64,000 bases of DNA, from NCBI RefSeq assembly GCF_000421185.1, contig NZ_ATWJ01000008.1:248001-312000 (forward strand), written 5' to 3'. The position numbers and the translations under genes were made by a program. The DNA comes from Ornithinimicrobium pekingense DSM 21552. Lineage in GTDB: Bacteria > Actinomycetota > Actinomycetes > Actinomycetales > Dermatophilaceae. This document shows, piece by piece, positions 18,534 through 25,728 of this stretch (position 1 is the first letter of the stretch; every line of letters begins with the position of its first letter). The notes below the pieces were generated by a model. The model saw only the letters and a list, made by a program, of their open reading frames with translations. It ran no database searches and was not told where the DNA came from.

Positions 18534-18539
18534 ACCCTA
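18534..18539 (-). promoter_or_regulatory. -10 element TAGGGT for paaN (leaderless)
   Basis: On the minus strand TAGGGT is seven bases before ATG 18526. Confidence 0.5.
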
Positions 18540-18605
18540 CGAGGTGGCTCCGGCAGGTGCCGCGCCGCTCGCGCCCCCACCGGCAGTCCGGCGGCCCGCC
18601 CGCTG

Positions 18606-19520
18606 TCAGGCAAGCCGGCCAGGGTCGAGGACCACGCGGAAGAGGGCCCGCGGGTCCTGCAGCGTCGCCGGGGGCAGGGCCGCGGACCGGGGGACGACCC
18701 GCTCCCAGCGCACGGTGCGGCGGTGCGGCAGCGGGCCCCGGCCCGCGTAGGCGTAGCCGCCGGTCACCCGGCCGAGCAGGAGCCCGTCGCCGTGCTGCAC
18801 CGGAAGTCCCACGAGGTCCCCCTCGCGCACCTCGTCCAGGAGGACCGCCAGCTGGCGCAGGTCCTTGGCGCGCCGTCGGCCGCTGCGGGCCAGGCCCAGG
18901 GCCGCAAGCTCCTCGGGCGGCACCCGGCCGGCGTCGACGTCCACGCCCGACTGCTCGCCGAGGCCGATGACCCCGGCGGACAGGCAGGTGGCCAGCTCGG
19001 CGTCCTCGCGCGGGCGGACGACCCAGGCGCTCACGCCCTCCGGTCGGGGACGGGTCGGCACGTCGTCGGCGTCCGGCCAGACGTAGGGCAGGTCCTCCGG
19101 CTCGGCACCGAAGCGCTCGGTGAAGAGGGGACGGTAGTAGTCGGGGTCCTTGGCCAGCAGGTTGGAGCGGTGGGACAGGTGCAGCGCCTCGTCGCCCAGC
19201 CATCCGGGCAGCAGGCCCGCCGCGGCGAGCTCGGCCTGCGGCACCCCCACGACCTGCGGCGCGAACTCGGCGATCATCGGCTCGGTGCTGTCGGCGTGCC
19301 CGCGCTCGCGCCAGTGCCGCACGGTGGCCAGCCCGTAGGCGACGAGCGCCTCGGTCCGCCCCCGCCACATGAGCACGACGGGGTGCGAGCCCCAGCCGTA
19401 GTCGGGCAGCTCCAGCGCGCGCAGCACCTGCAGGGTCTCCACCCGTTGCTTGCCCAGGCGGGCCGGGTCGAGCAGGCGGGCGCTCTCGTCGAAGTCGGGC
19501 ACGGGCAGGAAGGTCTGCAC
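18606..19520 (-). CDS. Pyrimidine-dimer-glycosylase-like domain fused to an EVE/PUA-like domain
   Basis: About 304 residues. Residues 1-150 (QTFLPVPDF, LLDPARLGKQRVETLQVLRAL, GWGSHPVVLMWRG, then HLSHRSNLLAKDPDYY) match the MSMEG_6728-type family related to T4 endonuclease V. Residues about 165-290 (AWVVRPREDAELATCL, VREGDLVGLPV, GRVTGGYAYAG, HRRTVRWERVVPRSAL) resemble the PUA/EVE-like domain found at the N-terminus of Mrr-type restriction enzymes, which reads modified bases. Together they suggest recognition and excision or removal of an altered base; that is inference. The GTG start follows GAGG by nine bases; the ABC-F gene ends 28 bases upstream. Confidence 0.65.
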   Translation of the reverse strand: MQTFLPVPDFDESARLLDPARLGKQRVETLQVLRALELPDYGWGSHPVVLMWRGRTEALVAYGLATVRHWRERGHADSTEPMIAEFAPQVVGVPQAELAAAGLLPGWLGDEALHLSHRSNLLAKDPDYYRPLFTERFGAEPEDLPYVWPDADDVPTRPRPEGVSAWVVRPREDAELATCLSAGVIGLGEQSGVDVDAGRVPPEELAALGLARSGRRRAKDLRQLAVLLDEVREGDLVGLPVQHGDGLLLGRVTGGYAYAGRGPLPHRRTVRWERVVPRSAALPPATLQDPRALFRVVLDPGRLA

Positions 19521-19548
19521 CGAGCCATCCTCACCCAGCCGGGCGTCG

Positions 19549-21273
19549 TCAGCGCGACCGGCGCACCCGCTCCTCGTCCCACACCGGCTCGTCGGCCTCG
19601 TAGACCTCGCCGTCGGCCCCGAGGACCAGGAACCGGTCGAAGCCCCGGGCGAACCACCGGTCGTGGGTGACCGCGAGGACGGTGCCCTCGAAGGACCGCA
19701 GCCCCTCCTCCAGGGCCTCGGCCGAGTGCAGGTCGAGGTTGTCGGTCGGCTCGTCGAGCAGCAGGAGCGTGGCGCCCGACAGCTCGAGCATGAGGACGCA
19801 GAACCGGGCCTGCTGGCCACCGGAGAGACTGTCGAAGGTCTGCTCCGCCTGCAGTGCCAGCTCGTAGCGGTCGAGCACGCGGGCCGCCTCCTCCCGGGTG
19901 CGGCCCCGGCGGTGGTCGTCGCCGCGGTGCAGGATCTCCAGCAGGGTCCGCCCGGCGTAGCTGTTGCCCTCGTGGGTCTGGGCGAACCAGCCGGGCCGCA
20001 CGCGGGAGCCGAGCCGTGCCGTGCCGGTATGCCGCACCGCCTCCGGGCGCGTCTCTCCCACCGGCTGGTGCTCGACGTCCGGGTCGCTGCCGCCCGCCGC
20101 CAGCAGCCGCAGGAGGTGGGACTTGCCCGAGCCGTTGGACCCGAGCACGGCGACGCGCTCGCCATACCAGACCTCGAGGTCGAAGGGCCGCATGAGCGGG
20201 TCGGCCGGGGCCGGCCCGTCCTGTCCGGGGGTGCCCGGGGCGAGCAGCTCCAGGCCCTCGCAGACGACCGCGCGCTTGGCGGTGCGACCACCGGTCAGCC
20301 GCATGGTCACATGCTGCTCGGCGGCCACCTTCTCCGGCGGGCCGGCCTCCTCGAAGCGGCGCAGCCGGGTCTGGGCGGCCTGGTAGCGGGCGGCCATGTC
20401 GGCGTTGTAGGCGGCCTTGCTCTTGTAGAGCTGCATGAGCCGGCGCAGCTTGGCGTGCTCCTCCTCCCAGCGGCGCAGCGCCTCCTCGAGCCGGGCGTTG
20501 CGCTCCTGCCGGGCCTGGTGCCAGGTGGCGAACGAGCCGGGGTGCGTCCAGGCCGTCGCCCCGGCCGCGCCCGCCTCGAGGGTGACGACGCGGGTGGCGG
20601 CCCGGCTGAGCAGCTCGCGGTCGTGGCTGACCAGGAGCACCGTCTTGGGGGTGGCCCGCAGCTGGTCCTCCAGCCAGCGCTTGCCGGGGACGTCGAGGTA
20701 GTTGTCCGGCTCGTCGAGCAGCAGCACCTCCTCCGGGCCGCGCAGCAGCGCCTCGAGCACCAGGCGCTTCTGCTCGCCGCCGGACAGGGTGGTGACGGCC
20801 CGCCACTGCGCGCGCTCGAACGGCATGCCCAGGGCCGCCGTGGTCACCTCGTCCCACCGGGTCTCCTGCTCGTAGCCGCCCGCGTCGCCCCAGTCGACGA
20901 GCGCCTGGGCGTAGGCCATCTGGGCCGGCTCGTCGTCGACCTCCATGATCGCCAGCTCGGCGGCGTCCAGGGCCCGCGCCGCGTCGGCGACGCGCCCCGG
21001 GGCGACGCTGACGAGCAGGTCGCGGACGGTCGAGTCGTCACGCAGCGAGCCGACGAACTGCCGCATCACCCCCAGGCCGCCGGTCCGGGTGACCGTGCCC
21101 CCGTGGGCGTCCAGCTCGCCCGCGACGATCCGCAGCAACGTCGTCTTGCCGGTGCCGTTGGGCCCGACGAGCGCGACGACGGCTCCCTCCCCGACGCGGA
21201 AGCTCACCTCGTCCAGCAGCGGCCTGCCGTCGGGGAGGACGAAGGAGATCCGGTTGACGTCGACGTGGCCCAC
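19549..21273 (-). CDS. ABC-F family ATPase
   Basis: About 574 residues with two ABC ATPase domains in one chain and no membrane segments. Walker A loops are GPNGTGKTT and GSNGSGKSH; signatures are LSGGEQKRLVLEALL and LSGGQQARFCVLMLE, each followed by LLLDEP. The linker (RQERNARLEEALRRWEEEHAKLRRLM and following) is charged and helical, as expected for the P-site tRNA-interaction motif. ABC-F proteins act on the ribosome in translation or antibiotic protection. GTG 21273 is chosen; GTG 21312 adds 13 residues but lies inside a palindrome. Confidence 0.88.
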   Translation of the reverse strand: MGHVDVNRISFVLPDGRPLLDEVSFRVGEGAVVALVGPNGTGKTTLLRIVAGELDAHGGTVTRTGGLGVMRQFVGSLRDDSTVRDLLVSVAPGRVADAARALDAAELAIMEVDDEPAQMAYAQALVDWGDAGGYEQETRWDEVTTAALGMPFERAQWRAVTTLSGGEQKRLVLEALLRGPEEVLLLDEPDNYLDVPGKRWLEDQLRATPKTVLLVSHDRELLSRAATRVVTLEAGAAGATAWTHPGSFATWHQARQERNARLEEALRRWEEEHAKLRRLMQLYKSKAAYNADMAARYQAAQTRLRRFEEAGPPEKVAAEQHVTMRLTGGRTAKRAVVCEGLELLAPGTPGQDGPAPADPLMRPFDLEVWYGERVAVLGSNGSGKSHLLRLLAAGGSDPDVEHQPVGETRPEAVRHTGTARLGSRVRPGWFAQTHEGNSYAGRTLLEILHRGDDHRRGRTREEAARVLDRYELALQAEQTFDSLSGGQQARFCVLMLELSGATLLLLDEPTDNLDLHSAEALEEGLRSFEGTVLAVTHDRWFARGFDRFLVLGADGEVYEADEPVWDEERVRRSR

Positions 21274-21308
21274 GCGAGTCGATGGTGTCAGCGGCGCGGC
21301 GGCGCTGT

Positions 21309-21354
21309 CCACGGGTTTGGGCGGGGGCCACTCTCCTGGCCCTTCGTCCCGTGG
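21309..21354. terminator. Nested palindromes downstream of the AbiEi-like gene
   Basis: Outer arms CCACGGG (21309-21315) and CCCGTGG (21348-21354) enclose an inner hairpin GGGCCA-CTCTCC-TGGCCC (21325-21342). It lies past the minus-strand AbiEi-like gene and before the ABC-F start, so it probably ends that transcript. Confidence 0.45.
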
Positions 21355-21359
21355 AAGGG

Positions 21360-21400
21360 GTCACGTGGGAGTGGTCAGCATCTCGCCACTTCCACGTGAC
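21360..21400. repeat. 41-bp palindromic repeat, copy 1
   Basis: Arms 21360-21374 and 21386-21400 are 15-base complements with one G-T pair around an 11-base loop. The left arm begins GTCACGTGGGAGTG, identical to the start of copy 2 at 22504. It sits 28 bases past the stop codon of the AbiEi-like gene. Confidence 0.65.
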
Positions 21401-21428
21401 CGCCGGCCGCGCCGAGGGCACACAGCGC

Positions 21429-22406
21429 TCAGGCCGCCCGGCGGCGACGTCCTGCAAGCAGCGCTCGAGCGACCTGGTCCAGGTATCGGTCAGGGTAGAG
21501 CCGCCATCCCAGGACCGGGATCGTCAGACTGATCGTGTCAACGTCGCCGATCGCGAGGTCGTTGGCCCTGAAGGAGTCGTCCACGACCTTGATCCCTTGG
21601 TAGTGGTGAGCTCCCTGCACCTCGGCGTGAACCTTCTCCTTGTCCCAGAAGATGTCGAGATAGACAGCCCCGCGGGGGCCTGTACGTACAGCTTGCCGCG
21701 TCGGCACGGGCAGCCCTCGAGCGCGGCACGCCGCCGCGACGTCCAGCTCGTTGATCGACTGGGCTCCGTCGCAGACGTCTCGGATCACGACGTCCAGGAA
21801 GCGGCGTCGGCGCGAGGCTCGCACGGCGGACCAGCGTCCGAGCAGCACCGCCGGTGACACGAGCCGCTGCTGCACCACCATCGCCAGCACGGTGGCGGCC
21901 TCGCGGTCCGTGCGGGCCCACTGCGCGGCACGGACCGCCGCCACCTCCGGGCGAGTCCGGCGCAGACCGGCGAGCACGCACGGCCCGACGTCGCGCAGGG
22001 TGTGATGGCGCACGCCCCGCAGCGGACGGATCGTCGCGTTGCCCGGCACCGAGACATGGATCAGCTTTTCGGTCCAGTGCCTGAGGCCGGCGACCACCAG
22101 AGCGGACGGACCGTCCAGCACCGACCGTGGGCCGGACTCCCAGAGCGCCCGCCACAGCAACCCCTCGTCGCGGGGCCGCTGCCCGTCGATGCAGATGGTG
22201 TGGACGCCGGCCCGGTGCCAGACGCCCCGTCGGAGCTGCGCGTCGACGTCGTAGCGGGTCAGTCCTTCCGCCAGCAGGTCAGCACGCCGGACCACACCCC
22301 CGTGCCGCCGTGCCAGCTGCGCGGCGATGTCCCCCCGTCGGGCGAAGCGTTCCGCCGACGTCGGCCGCCCCACGGAGCCGCCGCCGGGTCCCGCGCCACC
22401 GCCCAT
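21429..22406 (-). CDS. AbiEi-type antitoxin domain plus DUF559-like endonuclease domain protein
   Basis: About 325 residues. The N-terminal third (IAAQLARRHGGVVRRADLLAEGLTR, then VDAQLRRGVWHRAGVHTI) resembles the winged-helix AbiEi antitoxin domain that binds DNA. The C-terminal part (VYLDIFWDKEKVHAEVQGAHHY) has the Asp/Glu-x-Gln pattern of the DUF559/Vsr-like PD-(D/E)XK fold. Such proteins are common and mostly uncharacterised in actinobacteria; no AbiEii toxin partner is next to it. AAGGAG lies nine bases before ATG 22406. Codon use is slightly less G/C-biased than neighbours (several A/T-ending codons). Related palindromes bracket the gene. Confidence 0.7.
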   Translation of the reverse strand: MGGGAGPGGGSVGRPTSAERFARRGDIAAQLARRHGGVVRRADLLAEGLTRYDVDAQLRRGVWHRAGVHTICIDGQRPRDEGLLWRALWESGPRSVLDGPSALVVAGLRHWTEKLIHVSVPGNATIRPLRGVRHHTLRDVGPCVLAGLRRTRPEVAAVRAAQWARTDREAATVLAMVVQQRLVSPAVLLGRWSAVRASRRRRFLDVVIRDVCDGAQSINELDVAAACRARGLPVPTRQAVRTGPRGAVYLDIFWDKEKVHAEVQGAHHYQGIKVVDDSFRANDLAIGDVDTISLTIPVLGWRLYPDRYLDQVARALLAGRRRRAA

Positions 22407-22503
22407 CCGTCCATCTCCTTCACGACTCCGCGATCTCGTGCCCTGCCCAGCGTGGCAGAACCGCGCTGGCACGACGCCCGTCGTCCACAGCGCCAGGGCG
22501 GCG

Positions 22504-22544
22504 GTCACGTGGGAGTGACGCCATACTCGCCACTCCCACGGGAC
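22504..22544. repeat. 41-bp palindromic repeat, copy 2
   Basis: Arms 22504-22517 and 22531-22544 pair over 14 bases with one mismatch. Same length and orientation as copy 1, about 31 of 41 positions identical by my alignment, differences mainly in the loop. It lies 98 bases upstream of the AbiEi-like start and 57 bases before paaH. Confidence 0.65.
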
Positions 22545-22601
22545 GCTTCGCCCAGCACAGCCGCTCGGTCGCCCGCGCACCGCGCGTGCCAGAGTGGCGC
22601 C

Positions 22602-23855
22602 ATGGACGACAGCCCCGGCACCTCCAGCCCCCTGCTCAGCTCCCCGGCGGCCGAGCTGGCCGTCGCCGTCATCGGTGCCGGCGCCATGGGCAGCGGCATC
22701 GCCCAGGTCGCGGCGCAGGCCGGGCACCCGGTGCACCTCGTCGACAGCCAGCCGGGCGCCGCCGAGAAGGCCCTGGAGACGATGGGCGCGACGCTGGACC
22801 GCCTGGTCGGCAAGGGACGCCTGGAGCGTGCGGACGCCGACGCGACGCTCGCCCGGATCACGCCGATGACGACCGGCGACATGAGCACGGTGCCGCCGTC
22901 GGGGCTGGTCGTCGAGGCCGTGGTCGAGCACCTGGACGTCAAGCGGCAGATCTTCCGCCAGCTCGAGCAGACCCAGTCGCCCGCCGCGGTGCTGGCGACC
23001 AACACCTCGAGCCTGCCGATCGACGGCATCACCGACGAGGCCACCACCGGCCACGACGCGGCCCTGCACGGCGGCCGGTCCCCGCACATGGCCACCCGCG
23101 GGCGGGTCGTCGGGCTGCACTTCTTCAACCCGCCGCCGGTGATGCGGCTGGTCGAGGTCGTCGCCGGCACCCACTCCGACCCCAGGGTGGTCGACGACGC
23201 CGCGGGGCTGATGCGGCGCTGGGGCAAGGTCCCGGTCCGCTGCACCTCGACGCCGGGCTTCATCGTCAACCGGGTCGCCCGGCCGTTCTACGGCGAGGCG
23301 CAGCGGATGGTGCAGGAGGGGCTGGTCGACCCCGCGACCGTGGACCTCACCCTGCGGCGCGCCGGCTTCCGCATGGGGCCGATGGAGCTGACCGACCTCA
23401 TCGGCCAGGACGTCAACCTCGCGGTCGGCGAGTCCGTGTGGCACCAGACCGGCGAGGATCCTCGCTACGCCCCCACCGACTACCAGCGCGGGCTCGTGCG
23501 CGAGCGTCGCCTCGGGCGCAAGACCGGCCACGGCGTCTTCCGGTATGACGACTCCGGCACCGCTCTCGACGCGACGCCCGACGAGCAGCTGGCCGACCGC
23601 CTCGTGGGCGGGCCGGTGCTCACCGACCCCGTGGCCCGGACGGTCGCCATGCTGGTCAACGAGGGGGTCGACCTGGTCGCCCGCGGGGAGGCGAGCGCCG
23701 AGGACGTCGACACCGCCATGAAGCTCGGCACCAACTACCCCAAGGGCCCCTTCGAGTGGCTGGCCGAGATCGGCGCCGAGACCGTCCGCGCGCAGCTGGC
23801 CGAGCTCGACCGGGCCTACCCCGGCGGGCGCTACCGCCCCAGCGAGGCGCTGTGA
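22602..23855 (+). CDS. paaH: 3-hydroxyacyl-CoA dehydrogenase (PaaH type)
   Basis: A 417-residue NAD-dependent dehydrogenase. The Rossmann loop is GAGAMGSG at 25-32, followed by VDSQPGAAEKAL. The catalytic region contains GLHFFNPPPVMRLVEVVAGT, and GFIVNRVARPFYGEAQRMVQEG starts the C-terminal helical domain; a second helical repeat (AMLVNEGVDLVARGEASAEDVDTAMKLG) completes it. In phenylacetate breakdown it oxidises 3-hydroxyadipyl-CoA to 3-oxoadipyl-CoA. It overlaps paaI by four bases (GTGA), so the two are translationally coupled. Start ATG 22602, with CAGAGT six bases upstream. Confidence 0.88.
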   Translation: MDDSPGTSSPLLSSPAAELAVAVIGAGAMGSGIAQVAAQAGHPVHLVDSQPGAAEKALETMGATLDRLVGKGRLERADADATLARITPMTTGDMSTVPPSGLVVEAVVEHLDVKRQIFRQLEQTQSPAAVLATNTSSLPIDGITDEATTGHDAALHGGRSPHMATRGRVVGLHFFNPPPVMRLVEVVAGTHSDPRVVDDAAGLMRRWGKVPVRCTSTPGFIVNRVARPFYGEAQRMVQEGLVDPATVDLTLRRAGFRMGPMELTDLIGQDVNLAVGESVWHQTGEDPRYAPTDYQRGLVRERRLGRKTGHGVFRYDDSGTALDATPDEQLADRLVGGPVLTDPVARTVAMLVNEGVDLVARGEASAEDVDTAMKLGTNYPKGPFEWLAEIGAETVRAQLAELDRAYPGGRYRPSEAL

Positions 23856-24286
23856 GCGAGCCCGACCTGACCCACGTCCGGCGCATGTGGGCCGACGACC
23901 GGGCCTCGGCGGCTCTGGGCATCGAGCTGCTCGACTGCGGGGTCGACACGGACGGCACGCGGCCGCTCGGCCACGCCCGCACCCGCATGCCGGTGAACGG
24001 GTCGATGGTCAACGGTCACGACATCGTGCACGGCGGCTACATCTTCACCCTGGCCGACTCCACCTTCGCCCTGGCCTGCAACGCCACGGGCCGGACCACG
24101 GTGGCCTCCGGCGGGGACATCACCTTCGTCACCTCGGCCCGGCTCGGTGACGTCCTCGTGGCCGAGGCCCGCGAACGGGTCACCTTCGGCCGCAGCGGCC
24201 TGACCGACGTCACCGTCACCCGCGAGTCCGACGGGGCCGTCGTCGCCGAGCTCCGCGGGCGCAGCCGCGCCCTCCCGCCCCGCTGA
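23852..24286 (+). CDS. paaI: Hydroxyphenylacetyl-CoA thioesterase PaaI
   Basis: A 144-residue hotdog-fold thioesterase. The signature NGHDIVHGGYIFTLADSTFALACN carries the conserved Gly-Gly and the acidic residue of the PaaI group. It is believed to rescue CoA from dead-end intermediates of the phenylacetate pathway. The GTG start lies within the paaH stop (GTGA overlap). paaK follows after 42 bases. Confidence 0.9.
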   Translation: MSEPDLTHVRRMWADDRASAALGIELLDCGVDTDGTRPLGHARTRMPVNGSMVNGHDIVHGGYIFTLADSTFALACNATGRTTVASGGDITFVTSARLGDVLVAEARERVTFGRSGLTDVTVTRESDGAVVAELRGRSRALPPR

Positions 24287-24328
24287 GACACGCCATACCC
24301 TGCCTCTGACCGACGAGAAGGACCGCTC

Positions 24329-25645
24329 ATGTCACTGCCGACCATTGACGCCCGTCCCGACCTGCACGACGAGGCGGAGCGCTGGTCCGTCGACCAGCTG
24401 CGCGCCGAGCAGCTGCGCCGGCTGCAGGGTTGCGTGCGCCGCGCCCACGACGGCGTCCCGCACTACCGGCGGCAGCTGGAGGAGCGCGGCGTCCACCCCG
24501 ACGACATCCGCAGCCTGGAGGACGTCCGGCTGCTGCCCTTCACCACCAAGGCCGACCTGCGCGACAACTACCCCTTCGGGATGCTCGCCGTGCCGCGCGA
24601 GCAGTGCGTGCGCCTGCACGCCAGCTCCGGGACCACCGGACGGCCGACGGTCGTGGGCTACACGAAGCAGGACATCGACACCTGGGCCGGGCTTGTCGCC
24701 AGGTCGCTGCGCGCGGCCGGGGTGCGCCCCGGCGACCTGGTGCACGTCGCCTACGGCTACGGGCTGTTCACCGGCGGGCTCGGCGCGCACTACGGGGCCG
24801 AGCGGCTGGGCTGCACCGTCGTGCCGATGAGCGGCGGGCAGACCGAGAAGCAGATCCAGCTCATCCAGGACTTCCGCCCCGACGTCATCATGGTCACCCC
24901 CTCCTACTTCCTGGCGCTCGTGGACCACGTCAAGGAGCTCGGCCTGGACCCGGCCGAGACCTCGCTGCGCGTCGGCGTCTTCGGCGCCGAGCCGTGGACC
25001 GAGGCGATGCGCGCCGAGATCGAGCAGACCTGCCGGATGCACGCCACCGACATCTTCGGGCTCTCGGAGATGATGGGGCCGGGCGTCGCGCAGGAGTGCG
25101 TCGAGACCAAGGACGGGCTGACGCTGTGGGAGGACCACTTCTACCCCGAGGTCGTCGACCCGCTGACCGACGAGCCGGTCGCCGACGGGGAGGAGGGCGA
25201 GCTCGTGCTCACCGCGCTCACCCGCGAGGCGATGCCCGTGCTGCGCTACCGCACCCGCGACCTCACCCGTCTCCTACCCGGCACCGCCCGTCCGTCGATG
25301 CGCCGGATGGCCCGGATCACCGGCCGCTCGGACGACCTGATGATCGTGCGCGGCGTCAACGTCTTTCCCACGCAGATCGAGGAGATCGTGCTAACGGTCG
25401 AGGGGCTGTCGCCGCACTTCCAGTGCATCCTCACGCGCCCGGGGCGGATGGACCAGCTCACCGTCAACGTCGAGGCGGTCCCCGGCACGGACCCCGCCAG
25501 GTATGACGTGCTCGCGCGGGAGGTCTCCCACCAGATCAAGTCGCGCATCGGCACCAGCGCCCAGGTGGTGGTCCTCGGGGAGGGCGGCATCGAGCGGTCG
25601 GTCGGCAAGGCCAGGCGGATCGTGGACCAGCGCGAGCGCGGCTGA
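24329..25645 (+). CDS. paaK: Phenylacetate-CoA ligase
   Basis: A 438-residue adenylate-forming enzyme that activates phenylacetate with ATP and CoA, the first step of the pathway. The phosphate loop SSGTTGRPTVVGYTKQD is near residue 96, FGAEPWTEAMR and DIFGLSEMMGPGV are the family core, and TGRSDDLMIVRGVNVFPTQIEE is the hinge to the small C-terminal domain. Length matches known PaaK proteins. AGAAGGA lies six bases before ATG 24329. A TACCCT box at 24295-24300 could be the -10 of a separate promoter, giving a short leader. Confidence 0.92.
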   Translation: MSLPTIDARPDLHDEAERWSVDQLRAEQLRRLQGCVRRAHDGVPHYRRQLEERGVHPDDIRSLEDVRLLPFTTKADLRDNYPFGMLAVPREQCVRLHASSGTTGRPTVVGYTKQDIDTWAGLVARSLRAAGVRPGDLVHVAYGYGLFTGGLGAHYGAERLGCTVVPMSGGQTEKQIQLIQDFRPDVIMVTPSYFLALVDHVKELGLDPAETSLRVGVFGAEPWTEAMRAEIEQTCRMHATDIFGLSEMMGPGVAQECVETKDGLTLWEDHFYPEVVDPLTDEPVADGEEGELVLTALTREAMPVLRYRTRDLTRLLPGTARPSMRRMARITGRSDDLMIVRGVNVFPTQIEEIVLTVEGLSPHFQCILTRPGRMDQLTVNVEAVPGTDPARYDVLAREVSHQIKSRIGTSAQVVVLGEGGIERSVGKARRIVDQRERG

Positions 25646-25715
25646 CGGGCGGTGGGCCGGTCACGATCCGGTCACGCCTGCGGCGCGGCCGTTGCCGCAC
25701 GTCGGCCCCCCTGCC

Positions 25716-25721
25716 TATGGT
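25716..25721 (+). promoter_or_regulatory. -10 element TATGGT for the FtsX operon (leaderless)
   Basis: TATGGT, seven bases, then ATG 25729. The in-frame ATG at 25717 would sit inside the -10, so 25729 is the better start. Confidence 0.5.
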
Positions 25722-25728
25722 CCCGCTC

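Noticed and set aside
21429-22406. Considered as a full AbiE toxin-antitoxin system
   Set aside because: No AbiEii nucleotidyltransferase gene is next to it; only the antitoxin-like domain is present, joined to a nuclease-like domain.
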